DNA from: CAYRGQ01 sp964444885
GTDB lineage: Bacteria > Bacteroidota > Bacteroidia > Sphingobacteriales > Sphingobacteriaceae
Length of the DNA stretch: 64,000 nt
NCBI GenBank assembly: GCA_964444885.1
Contig: CAYUIZ010000002.1
Location: 32,318-96,317, forward strand
Direction of reading: 5' to 3'
A program made the translations under genes and the position numbers. Position 1 is the first letter of the stretch. Each line of letters begins with the position of its first letter. Shown here one piece after another: positions 8,436 to 16,655 of this stretch. Below the pieces are notes generated by a model, which saw nothing but the letters and a program-made list of their open reading frames with translations, was not told where the DNA came from and did not search any database.

Positions 8436-8999
8436 ATGGCTAAAGCATCGGACGTAAAATCAGGCAACATCCTTCGTTTCAACGGGGAGCTCGTGAGTGT
8501 CGAGGAATACATACACCGTACACCAGGCAACCTTCGCGCCTTTTACCAAGCTAGAATGCGAAACGTCCGGACCGGCAAAATAGTCGAGTATCGTTTCCGC
8601 ACCGACGAAGAAGTTGAAATTGCCCGAGTCGAAACCAGCGACTACCAGTACCTATACGACGACGGGGATTTTTTCGTCGTCATGGATAACAACACGTTTG
8701 AGCAATTCAATATTCCGAAACCACTATTCGGAAATTCGGCACGCTTCTTGTTGGAAGGTATGCAGGTTGTCGTTGCGATGGAAAGCGACGAGCCCATTAT
8801 GGCCCAGTTGCCGACCACGGTAGAGCTTGAAATAACCTACTCGGAGCCGGCAGTAAAAGGGGATACATCGACAAGCGCCATGAAGGCTGCTACGGTAGAA
8901 ACCGGTGTCGAGATCAAAGTCCCGCTTTTTATCAATCAGGGCGACAAAGTGAAAGTAGACACCCGCACCGGTGATTATATCGAACGGGTGAAACAATAA
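8436..8999 (+). CDS. efp: Translation elongation factor P
   Basis: 187 residues, the standard EF-P length, with the N-terminal KOW-like domain, the central OB domain and the C-terminal domain ending in VDTRTGDYIERV. EF-P enters the ribosomal E site and relieves stalling at polyproline. In E. coli the loop PGKGQ carries the modified Lys34; here the same loop reads PGNLR (residues 30-34), with Asn32 at the lysine position. EF-P in this organism therefore cannot be modified at that lysine and may work unmodified or by other chemistry. The gene has its own promoter and terminator. Confidence 0.96.
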   Translation: MAKASDVKSGNILRFNGELVSVEEYIHRTPGNLRAFYQARMRNVRTGKIVEYRFRTDEEVEIARVETSDYQYLYDDGDFFVVMDNNTFEQFNIPKPLFGNSARFLLEGMQVVVAMESDEPIMAQLPTTVELEITYSEPAVKGDTSTSAMKAATVETGVEIKVPLFINQGDKVKVDTRTGDYIERVKQ

Positions 9000-9033
9000 A
9001 GAAATTTAACTTTTTAGGTTTAGGTTGATTATT

Positions 9034-9072
9034 CGGTCTTGGGGCTCCCCGCCTCGAGGCCGATGTTTTTTT
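9034..9072 (+). terminator. Rho-independent terminator after efp
   Basis: Bases 9034-9044 (CGGTCTTGGGG) pair with 9052-9062 (CCTCGAGGCCG), allowing three G-U pairs, to give an 11-bp stem with a 7-base loop, followed by AUG and seven T. It lies 34 bases after the efp stop. Confidence 0.6.
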
Positions 9073-9208
9073 AGGGGTACCCTCGCCCCAATGTACGGGT
9101 AGCTATACCATGAAACCTACGCTCCCTTCATCCCCGGACTCGAAACAATTGCGCGCGTCCGGCTTTGTTCCTACTTGGCTCGGCACCCGTCGGTTCCCAA
9201 ACAAATCG

Positions 9209-9216
9209 TATGTTTG
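9209..9216 (+). promoter_or_regulatory. -7 element TATGTTTG upstream of the formyl-THF cyclo-ligase
   Basis: TATGTTTG matches TAnnTTTG and ends 11 bases before the ATG at 9228. It supports that start over the in-frame ATG at 9210, which would lie inside the promoter. Confidence 0.45.
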
Positions 9217-9227
9217 CGCTGGCAGCC

Positions 9228-9821
9228 ATGGATAGCACAAGTAAAACATACCTTCGCAAACACACCCTTGGACTCCGGCGGGCGTTGGCTCCCGAGCCTG
9301 TCGAAGCGTTGAACAACGCGCTGCTCACGCAGGCGTCATCGATCGGGTGGCCTCCGCAAGGCATCGTTCACACCTTTCTCCCCGTATTGGCCAACAAGGA
9401 GCCGGATACCTTCCGAATCGTCGCTTGGCTTCGTCGTGAATATCCTGCTATCCGAATCGCTGTGCCGCGGGTAACCGACGTGGCCAAGGGCATCATGGCG
9501 CATTACCTGCTGGACGAACGCACCGTGCTGGAAGAAAACCGATGGGGGATACCTGAGCCTGCGAGGGGTGAACCGGTCGAACCCAGCGAGCTGGACGCCG
9601 TACTCGTACCCCTGCTAGCGTTTGACCGGGCGGGGCACCGGGTCGGTTATGGCGCGGGATTCTACGACCGTTTCCTGTCGGAGTGCCGCCCGGACGTGCT
9701 AAAAATTGGCCTTTCTTTCTTTCAGCCCGTCGCGCGCATTGTCGACGTACAGCCCACCGATGTGCCGCTGGATGGGTGCATCACGCCGGAGCAGGTGTAT
9801 TGGTTTGCTAAAAGCCGATAA
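9228..9821 (+). CDS. 5-formyltetrahydrofolate cyclo-ligase
   Basis: 197 residues from ATG at 9228. The N-terminus KTYLRKHTLGLRR, the central WGIPEP and the C-terminal nucleotide-binding signature DRAGHRVGYGAGFYDRFL are characteristic. The enzyme converts 5-formyl-THF to 5,10-methenyl-THF using ATP and so salvages a dead-end folate. The frame is open upstream to a TTG at 9165, but the promoter element at 9209-9216 makes a longer protein unlikely. It appears to be transcribed alone. Confidence 0.93.
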   Translation: MDSTSKTYLRKHTLGLRRALAPEPVEALNNALLTQASSIGWPPQGIVHTFLPVLANKEPDTFRIVAWLRREYPAIRIAVPRVTDVAKGIMAHYLLDERTVLEENRWGIPEPARGEPVEPSELDAVLVPLLAFDRAGHRVGYGAGFYDRFLSECRPDVLKIGLSFFQPVARIVDVQPTDVPLDGCITPEQVYWFAKSR

Positions 9822-9843
9822 CGACCCCATAGTCTGTTCTAAC

Positions 9844-10558
9844 CTAGCCGAAGGTTACCAGCAATGGCGAATGATCACTTAATGGCTTCCATTCCTCAAA
9901 TCGCGCAATCTCAAAGCTTTTAAGACTTTCGATTAAATTCCTTGGCATGAAACAATAATCGATGTGATAGGCTTTTTCCGGATTCTTATGTAAGAAAGGT
10001 GTGTCGAGTTTCCGTTCCGTGTACTTCATTTGATAGTACATGATAGACGCTTTCTATATTCTTAGCTCTTAAAATATTCACGACATCCTTATGGTTCCAC
10101 CAGCGGTCCCATCGATCCCAAATTGAATTGCTATTAAATTCACCTAAAAAAATGGTGCCTTCAATGTTCTTTTCGTTCACCTGCAAATACTTCCAAAATT
10201 GGCCAATATAACCAAAGGTTGGAGAATTGTTGCGGTGGGCCCACACACCGACAAGTTTATACTTTCTATTGATTTTGACTGGCAAAAAATAATTAACCGT
10301 ATGATCTTCAAAAATGTTCGTCCAGTCTAGTTTTTCCAGAAGTATTCCCGGTCTTGCAAATACTCCTAACCCTTTATTTTTATTATTGCCGACCCACAGG
10401 TGATTCTGAGAAAACGCTCTGAAGTCGCTTTCCATATGTAAGATTGGGTCTTCACACTCTTGGATTATATATATATCAGCAGAATACTCTTGTACCGCAC
10501 GAAACTTTTTTCGAAACCCGCCACTACAATTCCAACTAACAATCTTCAACGTTTGCAT
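9844..10558 (-). pseudogene. Endonuclease/exonuclease/phosphatase-family protein, frameshifted
   Basis: The first frame starts at ATG 10558 with the family N-terminus KIVSWNCSGGFR, continues through IIQECEDP and FLGEFNSNSIWD, and stops near 9986 after ETRHTFLT. The missing end lies in another frame: LHKNPEKAYHIDYCFMP to LSDHSPLLVTF, ending at 9844, and contains the family's catalytic SDH motif. The break lies at about 9990-9998, where one extra base (or two lost bases) in the run after HTF would join the two frames. The family cleaves phosphodiesters in nucleic acids or lipids. It may be a true pseudogene or a base-calling error. G+C is about 42% over 10081-10260 by hand count, well below its neighbours. 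Confidence 0.75.
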
Positions 10559-10564
10559 TCTCTA

Positions 10565-10762
10565 CTATATTTTCCAGATTAACGTAACCTGTCCTAACGA
10601 CATCGCTCGCGACCATCCGCTTAGGGTATCACTACACTTAGCTCTACCCGTTGGTGTTTTCACTATGCATCCATTTTGCCACCAAGATACACCAGACGAA
10701 TCAATTTGCCTAATCAATGAACGGCCTTTACGCAATGTTTGAAAACCGGCTTCAAGCACCAC
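10565..10762 (-). CDS. Unrecognised small ORF, 65 residues
   Basis: GTG start at 10762 with a GGAGG 12 bases upstream. The stop lies only 6 bases before the start of the nuclease-like gene, so the two could be cotranscribed. The product is basic and tryptophan-rich near the end, with pieces such as SSGVSWWQNGC and LSGWSRAM. I recognise no family. It could equally be the decayed tail of an older gene, given the frameshift in its neighbour and the AT-rich surroundings. A second short frame (ATG near 10800) overlaps its upstream part and is also unrecognised. Confidence 0.3.
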   Translation of the reverse strand: MVLEAGFQTLRKGRSLIRQIDSSGVSWWQNGCIVKTPTGRAKCSDTLSGWSRAMSLGQVTLIWKI

Positions 10763-10825
10763 ACTTTACTTTTTCCTCCACAAAAGAATTTAAACCGCTT
10801 CATAGGCAAAACGAGATAGCATGCG

Positions 10826-10833
10826 TATATTTG
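10826..10833 (+). promoter_or_regulatory. -7 element TATATTTG upstream of the flexirubin-type cluster
   Basis: TATATTTG matches TAnnTTTG and lies 17 bases before the ATG at 10851. No clear -33 TTTG. It is the best candidate promoter for the pigment genes. Confidence 0.4.
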
Positions 10834-10850
10834 AACAACACGGCTAAACC

Positions 10851-11147
10851 ATGGACACCCAGGCACACAACACCCCAGCGGGGGCTTTCATGATGAGCCG
10901 CCGCTTGGCGTGCGGACCCCTTGTTTCGCATGTGGGTAAGCAAACCACGATGACGATTCGGAGGGAAATTGTCCGCGAATCTTCATCCGAGCAAAAAACT
11001 TTCGACAGCATGAAGTCCTTGATGGCGCAAGGGTGGCGCGACTCATTTGACAACATGGAGCGCTTGCTAGGGGGAGAGGAGTTCGGCGGCCAAAAACCAC
11101 GAGGGTTTGCTTTCCGGATTTTTCCATATACATTTATAGCCGATTAG
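10851..11147 (+). CDS. Hypothetical small protein ahead of the pigment cluster
   Basis: 98 codons from ATG 10851, ending 10 bases before the ketosynthase start, with a TATATTTG element just upstream. The C-terminal half (TFDSMKSLMAQGWRDSFDNMERLLG) looks like an amphipathic helical segment; there is no signal peptide or known domain. Position and spacing argue for a real gene cotranscribed with the cluster. Against this, the opposite strand is also open and the N-terminus is not typical. An internal start at one of the later ATGs is possible. Function unknown. Confidence 0.35.
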   Translation: MDTQAHNTPAGAFMMSRRLACGPLVSHVGKQTTMTIRREIVRESSSEQKTFDSMKSLMAQGWRDSFDNMERLLGGEEFGGQKPRGFAFRIFPYTFIAD

Positions 11148-11157
11148 CGAAGAGAAC

Positions 11158-12375
11158 ATGGAGAGACGCGTCGTCATTACCGGAATGGGCATTTATTCGT
11201 CCTTGGGCAAGAACCTAAGCGAGGTGAGGGACTCGCTGTACCACGGGCGGTCGGGCATCATCTACTCGCCTGAGCGGAAGGAATTCGGGTATCGTTCCGC
11301 GCTGACGGGCTATGTGGAAAAGCCCGACCTGACGAAAGTGCTGTCGCGCCGGCAACGCATCAGCATGGAAGAGGAGAGCGAATACGCTTTCGTAGCCACC
11401 CAGGAAGCGTTGGCCAATGCGGGCATCAGCCCTGCGTTCTTTGACGAGCACGTGGTGGGCCTGCTGTACGGCAACGACAGCGTGTCCAAAGCCATCATGG
11501 AATCCCTCGACATCGTCCGCCAAAAAAAGGATACCACACTGGTGGGCTCCGGCGCCATTTTCAAGTCCATGAACTCGACGGTGACGATGAACCTGTCCAC
11601 CATCTTCCGCATTCGCGGCATCAACATGACCATCAGCGCGGCATGTGCCAGCGGGTCGCACGCCATCGGCCTGGGCTACCTGCTCATCAAGCAGGGCCTG
11701 CAAGACTGTATTATATGCGGCGGCGCGCAGGAAACGAACAAATACGGGATGGCCAGTTTTGATGGGCTGGGCGTGTTTTCGGACCGTGAGGATGAGCCGA
11801 CCAAGGCATCACGCCCATTTGACAAGCAACGCAACGGACTGGTGCCTGGAGGCGGGGCGGCCACGGTAATCCTAGAAGATTACGAGTCGGCCGTCAGGCG
11901 GGGAGCACCTATCCTGGGCGAGATCCTGAGCTACGGATTCTCATCAAACGGCGAGCATATTTCGACACCGAACGTGGACGGGCCGATAGAAGCCATGCGA
12001 ATGGCCTGCAACTTAGCGCAAATCAAGCCCGACGCCATCGAATATATCAATGCCCACGCCACCTCTACACCGGTGGGCGACGCCAACGAGGCCAGGGCGA
12101 TAGACCAGCTTTTCGGCAGCAGTCCCTTTGTGAGCTCCACCAAGTCGATGACCGGCCACGAATGCTGGATGGCGGGTACCAGCGAGGTGGTTTATTCCAT
12201 GCTCATGGCCCAACACGGATTCATCGCGCCGAATATCAACCTGGAGGACGTAGACGCCGCCGCGGCCAATCTCAATTTGGCAAAAAATACCATAAACCAA
12301 AATTTTAGTGTATTTTTGTCCAACTCATTCGGGTTTGGCGGGACAAACTCCGCACTGGTAATTAGAAAACTTTAA
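11158..12375 (+). CDS. Beta-ketoacyl-ACP synthase (KAS I/II type) of flexirubin-type cluster
   Basis: 405 residues, a complete FabF-like condensing enzyme. The active-site triad is visible: C163 in AACASGSHAI, His in NAHATSTPVGD, and His in KSMTGHECWMAG. Next to DarA/DarB and a dedicated ACP it most likely elongates the polyene or alkyl chain of a flexirubin-type pigment rather than ordinary fatty acids. The next gene, the ACP, starts 17 bases after the stop. Confidence 0.9.
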   Translation: MERRVVITGMGIYSSLGKNLSEVRDSLYHGRSGIIYSPERKEFGYRSALTGYVEKPDLTKVLSRRQRISMEEESEYAFVATQEALANAGISPAFFDEHVVGLLYGNDSVSKAIMESLDIVRQKKDTTLVGSGAIFKSMNSTVTMNLSTIFRIRGINMTISAACASGSHAIGLGYLLIKQGLQDCIICGGAQETNKYGMASFDGLGVFSDREDEPTKASRPFDKQRNGLVPGGGAATVILEDYESAVRRGAPILGEILSYGFSSNGEHISTPNVDGPIEAMRMACNLAQIKPDAIEYINAHATSTPVGDANEARAIDQLFGSSPFVSSTKSMTGHECWMAGTSEVVYSMLMAQHGFIAPNINLEDVDAAAANLNLAKNTINQNFSVFLSNSFGFGGTNSALVIRKL

Positions 12376-12392
12376 GTGTCAAGACGAGTACG

Positions 12393-12644
12393 ATGACCAA
12401 GGGAGAGATTATTGCAATCACGAATCAATTCTTGATAGACGAGTTTGAGGTGAGTCCGGACGTACTGAAGCCTGAGGCCAACCTAAAAGATTCGCTGGAC
12501 TTGGACAGCTTGGACTACGTGGATCTTGTCGTCGTGATTGAGTCTAATTTCGGAATCAAGCTGGGGAGCAAAGACTTTTCGAACATCGCGACCTGTGACG
12601 ACCTGTACGACCTCATCTCTGGCAAACTGCATGCTAACGTATAG
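12393..12644 (+). CDS. Acyl carrier protein of the pigment cluster
   Basis: 83 residues, acidic and four-helical. S39 in LDLDSLDYVDL is the site for the phosphopantetheine arm. Its place between a ketosynthase and an acyltransferase indicates a carrier dedicated to aryl-polyene or dialkylresorcinol synthesis. No phosphopantetheinyl transferase is encoded in the window. Confidence 0.92.
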   Translation: MTKGEIIAITNQFLIDEFEVSPDVLKPEANLKDSLDLDSLDYVDLVVVIESNFGIKLGSKDFSNIATCDDLYDLISGKLHANV

Positions 12645-12653
12645 GGGCTTGCC

Positions 12654-13520
12654 ATGGCTACGTGGGAAGGGAAATCCAGGGGTACAGTTTTCGGGTACCG
12701 TATTTTCATTTTCCTGATCAGGCACATCGGCATCAACGTCGCTTACGCCCTTTTGTTCTTCGTTGCGTTTTATTATTACTTTTTCACACCCAAGCAAACC
12801 CGTGCTATTTACGCCTATTTCCGCGAGCGGAGGGGTTATTCGCGCGTCAAAAGCCTGGTTAGCGCTTACCGCAACTACTTCGTGTTCGGGCAGACCATCA
12901 TCGATAAAGTAGCCATCAATGCAGGTTTGGCCCATCGCTACACCTACGAGTTTGACGGTATCGAAAACATCCGCCAGCTCGCACGAGACGATTCGGCGGG
13001 CATCTTGATCAGCGCGCACGTGGGCAACTTTGAGGTAGCCCAGTATTTTATGGACGAGTTTGACAAAAAGATCCATCTCGTCACCACCGACGAGGAACGC
13101 CAAGCCATCAAGTCCTATCTGGAGGGCATCATGACCAAGCCCAAGGCTGATTTTATCATTATCAAAGAAGATCTTTCGCATATTTTTGAAATCAACGGCG
13201 TCATCGGCGATAAGGGGATGATTTGCTTCACGGGCGACCGCTTCAAACCGAATACGAAGACGCTGCAGGAGGCCTTTTTTGGCAAACCGGCTCACTTTCC
13301 GTCGGGTCCGTTCCTGATTAGCTCAAGGCTCCGTACACCCGTTCTTTTTGTGTACGTGATGCGCGAGCGGAACAAGCATTACCACCTGTATGCACGCAAA
13401 GCCGAATTCGACAACCGCGATGCACAATCGCTGTTGCGCGCCTATACGGCAAGTATCGAAGAAATTTTGAGGAAATATCCTTTACAATGGTTTAATTATT
13501 ACGATTTTTGGGCAGCCTAA
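12654..13520 (+). CDS. LpxL/HtrB-type acyltransferase
   Basis: 288 residues. An N-terminal hydrophobic stretch (about 13-42) anchors it in the inner membrane. H122 and E127 in AHVGNFE form the Hx4(D/E) acyltransferase motif, and FTGDRF and FPSGPFLI are further family motifs. Relatives of this type occur in nearly all flexirubin and aryl-polyene clusters, where they are thought to transfer the ACP-bound acyl product to an acceptor. It could instead be a late lipid A acyltransferase, but its place in this cluster argues against that. Confidence 0.85.
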   Translation: MATWEGKSRGTVFGYRIFIFLIRHIGINVAYALLFFVAFYYYFFTPKQTRAIYAYFRERRGYSRVKSLVSAYRNYFVFGQTIIDKVAINAGLAHRYTYEFDGIENIRQLARDDSAGILISAHVGNFEVAQYFMDEFDKKIHLVTTDEERQAIKSYLEGIMTKPKADFIIIKEDLSHIFEINGVIGDKGMICFTGDRFKPNTKTLQEAFFGKPAHFPSGPFLISSRLRTPVLFVYVMRERNKHYHLYARKAEFDNRDAQSLLRAYTASIEEILRKYPLQWFNYYDFWAA

Positions 13521-13583
13521 CGGCCAATGCCCTAGGCCGAAGCCAAGAACAGCATCGCGCTCGCTGGCCGGCCGTTTGCAGCA

Positions 13584-14516
13584 ATGAAAAATGTATTAGT
13601 CATATCCTACACCCAGACCGGGCAATTGCACGACATTCTGGATAACCTGCTGGCGCCGCTAGAGCAGGCCCCGGACATTACGGTCACGCGTTGCACCATC
13701 CAGCCCCAGCGAACGTATCCCTTCCCTTGGCCCAAGGATGAGTTTTTCGACGTATTCCCTGAGTCGGCACTTGGTATTCCGGACACGTTGGAGCCCGTTG
13801 ACCCCCAGGTATTGGCAGCAGACTACGACTTAGTCATCCTCGGTTATCAGGTGTGGTTTTTGTCGCCATCCATCCCCTTCAACTCGTTTCTCATGAGCGC
13901 GGAAGGGAAAAGGATTCTGCGCGGTAAGCCGGTGATGACGGTTATCGGGTGTCGCAACATGTGGTTTACAGCGCAAGAGAAAGTGAAGCGCCTGCTGCTG
14001 CAAGCTGAGGCCCGTCTGGTTGGCAATGTGGTGCTGGTAGACCGGCACGTCAACCACGTCAGCCTGGTGACCATTGTGCGCTGGCTAATCGGCGGCAAGA
14101 CAGACCGGTATTTGGGCGTGTTCCCCAAGCCGGGCGTGTCCGAAAAGGATATTCGCGAAGCATCGAAGTTTGCCGGCCCCGTCATTGCGCATCTTCGCAA
14201 CGGGAATTTCGATGGGCTGCAAGCAGGCTTGCTCAAATACAAGGCCGTGATGGTTCGCCCGCTGTTAGTATTCATCGACAAACGGGGCAGTTTTATTTTT
14301 TCCAAGTTTTCGAAAAAAATCAGGGCGAAAGGCCTCCCTGGCGACCCGGCACGCAAGCCGTTATTGCGGTTTTTCAACAATTACCTGCTTTTTGCGCTTT
14401 GGGTGATCGCCCCCATTGTCAGTTTATTGTTTTTAATATTACATTTACCCTTCTTGCCTTGGGTAAACCGAGAAAAAAGATATCTCCAATCCGTCCGATA
14501 CAACGGCCGGTTGTGA
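13584..14516 (+). CDS. darA: Dialkylresorcinol condensing enzyme DarA-like
   Basis: 310 residues. The N-terminus has a flavodoxin-like beta strand and loop, VISYTQTGQ (residues 6-14), and the C-terminus has a long hydrophobic segment at about 270-297 (LFALWVIAPIVSLLF), so it is probably membrane-associated. Members of this family are annotated as DarA in flexirubin loci, where DarA and DarB together make the dialkylresorcinol half of the pigment. The assignment rests on family resemblance and on the adjacent DarB. The DarB start follows 12 bases after the stop. Confidence 0.8.
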   Translation: MKNVLVISYTQTGQLHDILDNLLAPLEQAPDITVTRCTIQPQRTYPFPWPKDEFFDVFPESALGIPDTLEPVDPQVLAADYDLVILGYQVWFLSPSIPFNSFLMSAEGKRILRGKPVMTVIGCRNMWFTAQEKVKRLLLQAEARLVGNVVLVDRHVNHVSLVTIVRWLIGGKTDRYLGVFPKPGVSEKDIREASKFAGPVIAHLRNGNFDGLQAGLLKYKAVMVRPLLVFIDKRGSFIFSKFSKKIRAKGLPGDPARKPLLRFFNNYLLFALWVIAPIVSLLFLILHLPFLPWVNREKRYLQSVRYNGRL

Positions 14517-14528
14517 AAATTTGATTGC

Positions 14529-15665
14529 ATGTCTAACGTATATATCAACGCTGTTGCGAAGTTCCTGCCGAATGAGGCGGTTCCGAATGATCGGATCGAG
14601 TCGGTTTTGGGTATGGTCAATGGCCAGCCTTCCCGGGCTCGGGCTATCGTACTGCGCAATAACCAGATCAAGAGTCGCTACTACGCGATCGGCGCCGACG
14701 GTAAAGCTTCGCATACCAACGCCGAGCTAACCATTGAATCCGTTAAGCGGGTGCTGGCGAACGCCGGTGTGGACCCGGCGGACATCGACCTGCTGTCGTG
14801 CGGCACGTCGACCCCCGACCAATTGCTACCGGCCCATGCCAGCATGGTGCACGGGCTGTGGAAAAACAAGCCCCTCGAGCTCAACACGAATTCGGGAATT
14901 TGCACCTCGGGCATGAATGCGCTGAAATACGCCTTTATGGCGGTGCGCACGGGCAGTGCCAAGCGTGCGATAGCCACCGGGTCAGAACGCGTTTCCTCTT
15001 GGCTGCGCGCCGATAAGTTCAGCCGGGAAGCCGAAAAGCTCGCAGAGTTACAGCAAAACCCGATGATTGCCTTCGACAAAGACTTTTTGCGGTGGATGCT
15101 TTCCGACGGCGCGGCCGCGGCCTTGCTCAGCCAAGAACCCAATCCGACGGGATTGTCCCTGAAAGTACATTGGGTGGAAGGCGTATCGTATGCACACGAA
15201 ATCGAGCCGTGCATGTATGCTGGCGCCACCAAGGAAAACGGCATTTTGACGTCCTGGAGCGACATCGATCCGAGCACTTGGCTTGAACAATCGGTTTTTG
15301 CGATCAAGCAGGACATTCGCTTGCTTGACACGCATATCATCGCCAAAGGGGCGGAAAGCCTTCGGCTGATTCTATCACGACAGGGCGTGCCTGAAACGGA
15401 CATCGACCACTTCTTGCCCCACATCTCTTCGTTCGTCTTCAAAGACAAGCTGCGGGTAGGGTTTGAACGAGCGGGCATCGATATCCCCGAGCACAAGTGG
15501 TTTATCAACCTGGAGCGATTTGGAAACGTAGGCGCTGCATCGATCTATATCCAGCTTGAAGAGTTGTTCGGTTCGGGCAAGTTGGCAAAAGGGCAGAAAA
15601 TCCTGCTTTCGGTGCCAGAAAGCGGTAGATTTTCTTATGTTTACAGCTTATTGGAGGTAATCTAA
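14529..15665 (+). CDS. darB: KAS III-type condensing enzyme DarB-like
   Basis: 378 residues. The thiolase-fold active site is visible: C125 in NSGICTSGMNALKYA, His in FLPHISS, and Asn in ERFGNVGAAS. DarB condenses a beta-ketoacyl thioester with a second acyl unit to a cyclohexanedione, which is aromatised to dialkylresorcinol. The adjacent DarA gene makes this reading more likely than a housekeeping FabH. The next gene starts 5 bases after the stop. Confidence 0.85.
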   Translation: MSNVYINAVAKFLPNEAVPNDRIESVLGMVNGQPSRARAIVLRNNQIKSRYYAIGADGKASHTNAELTIESVKRVLANAGVDPADIDLLSCGTSTPDQLLPAHASMVHGLWKNKPLELNTNSGICTSGMNALKYAFMAVRTGSAKRAIATGSERVSSWLRADKFSREAEKLAELQQNPMIAFDKDFLRWMLSDGAAAALLSQEPNPTGLSLKVHWVEGVSYAHEIEPCMYAGATKENGILTSWSDIDPSTWLEQSVFAIKQDIRLLDTHIIAKGAESLRLILSRQGVPETDIDHFLPHISSFVFKDKLRVGFERAGIDIPEHKWFINLERFGNVGAASIYIQLEELFGSGKLAKGQKILLSVPESGRFSYVYSLLEVI

Positions 15666-15670
15666 CCCAC

Positions 15671-16111
15671 ATGAACCTACTCGCTTCATACGATGAACTG
15701 CTCAGCCTGATCCCCCAGCGGCCGCCCTTTGTACTCGTCGACAAACTGGTAGCGCATGGGGACAAATCTGTCACCTCTGGATTTTCGGTTCCCGAAGACC
15801 ACGTGCTGACCGATGGAGCCGGGTTCTTGAGCGAAGCGGGCATTATTGAGAATTTTGCCCAAACGATCGCGCTGCACCAAGGATATGACTACTTCCTGCG
15901 TGGCCTTCCGTCGCCGGTAGGCTATATTGGATCGATCAAAAACGTCGAAATACTGGCGTGTCCGCGCGCCGGGCAGGAGCTCCGGACGACGGTGCATATT
16001 CTCCAGGAAATGATGGGTGTCACGATGGTCAAAGGCGAAGTGATGGTCGGTGACCAAGTTATTGCCCGGGGAGAAATGCGAACCGTTATTGTCGATGAGT
16101 TTAGTAAATAA
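15671..16111 (+). CDS. Hotdog-fold, FabZ/ApeP-like dehydratase-related protein
   Basis: 146 residues. IPQRPPFVLVDKL (14-25) and the helix SEAGIIENFAQTIALHQG (53-70) place it in the FabZ/ApeP hotdog family. The glutamate E60 that corresponds to the FabZ catalytic Glu is kept, but the histidine 14 residues before it is replaced by L46. The protein may be a dehydratase with altered chemistry or a non-catalytic partner of the second hotdog protein that follows. It overlaps that gene by 17 bases. Confidence 0.75.
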   Translation: MNLLASYDELLSLIPQRPPFVLVDKLVAHGDKSVTSGFSVPEDHVLTDGAGFLSEAGIIENFAQTIALHQGYDYFLRGLPSPVGYIGSIKNVEILACPRAGQELRTTVHILQEMMGVTMVKGEVMVGDQVIARGEMRTVIVDEFSK

Positions 16112-16568
16112 CGCAGCGCGGGCGCCGATTACCACGCTCATTCCGCACCGCGAGCCCATGGTGATGGTAGACCGGGTCATCGCTCTTGACGGCCTACGAA
16201 CCCAAACCTCTTTTTCGGTAAAAGCTGACGGCCTATTTGTTTCTGGCAACGAGTTCTCTGAGATGGGCATGCTGGAAAACATTGCGCAGACTAGCTTTAT
16301 CTTTCTCAACCATTTCTTTGCAGACCAGGCCCACCTGATGTGGAGCGAAGGACGGGAAACCCTCGGCTTTATCAGTACCGTCACCAGCGCAACGGTGTTG
16401 CTGTTGCCCCGCGTAGGCCAAACTTTGGAAACCACAACCACCACGGAACTGGTCTTCACTTCCGACTTGCTTAAAATCTGCAATATCGACGGCGACATAC
16501 GGATAGACGGCCAATTGGCGATGCGTACCCGGATGAAAATGCTCCTGCAAACGCGTGAGAAACCATGA
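16095..16568 (+). CDS. Second hotdog-fold dehydratase-related protein
   Basis: 157 residues from ATG 16095, chosen because the alignable sequence (TTLIPHREPMVMVDRV, 13-28) begins shortly after; the frame opens 45 bases earlier. Like its neighbour it keeps the catalytic-helix Glu (E61 in GMLENIAQT) but has Leu at the FabZ histidine position. The overlap with the preceding gene suggests coupled translation and perhaps a heteromer. In aryl-polyene clusters two hotdog dehydratases (ApeI, ApeP) are usual, so a pair here fits the pathway. Confidence 0.75.
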   Translation: MSLVNNAARAPITTLIPHREPMVMVDRVIALDGLRTQTSFSVKADGLFVSGNEFSEMGMLENIAQTSFIFLNHFFADQAHLMWSEGRETLGFISTVTSATVLLLPRVGQTLETTTTTELVFTSDLLKICNIDGDIRIDGQLAMRTRMKMLLQTREKP

Positions 16569-16655
16569 CTTTTTTAACAAATCAACGTTAAAATAGGATA
16601 TATTATACTTTTTTCGTTGTTCGGTCGTTATCTCTTTTTAGTCTATCCAACCTAA

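Noticed and set aside
9001..9227. Possible 6S RNA between efp and the formyl-THF cyclo-ligase, since 6S lies there in proteobacteria; TAGGTTT/AAACCTA and TTGGGG/CCCCAA can pair
   Set aside because: The left part is better explained as an 11-bp terminator with a T-tract after efp, and I could not build the long closing stem and central bubble of 6S RNA. A covariance-model search would settle it.
9288..9590. GAGCCTGTCGAAGC and a related GAGCCTGCGAGGGG stretch resembling the common CTTCGACAGGCTC repeat
   Set aside because: Both fall in frame in the cyclo-ligase, and the second encodes a normally conserved part (WGIPEP). No palindromic copy elsewhere in the window.
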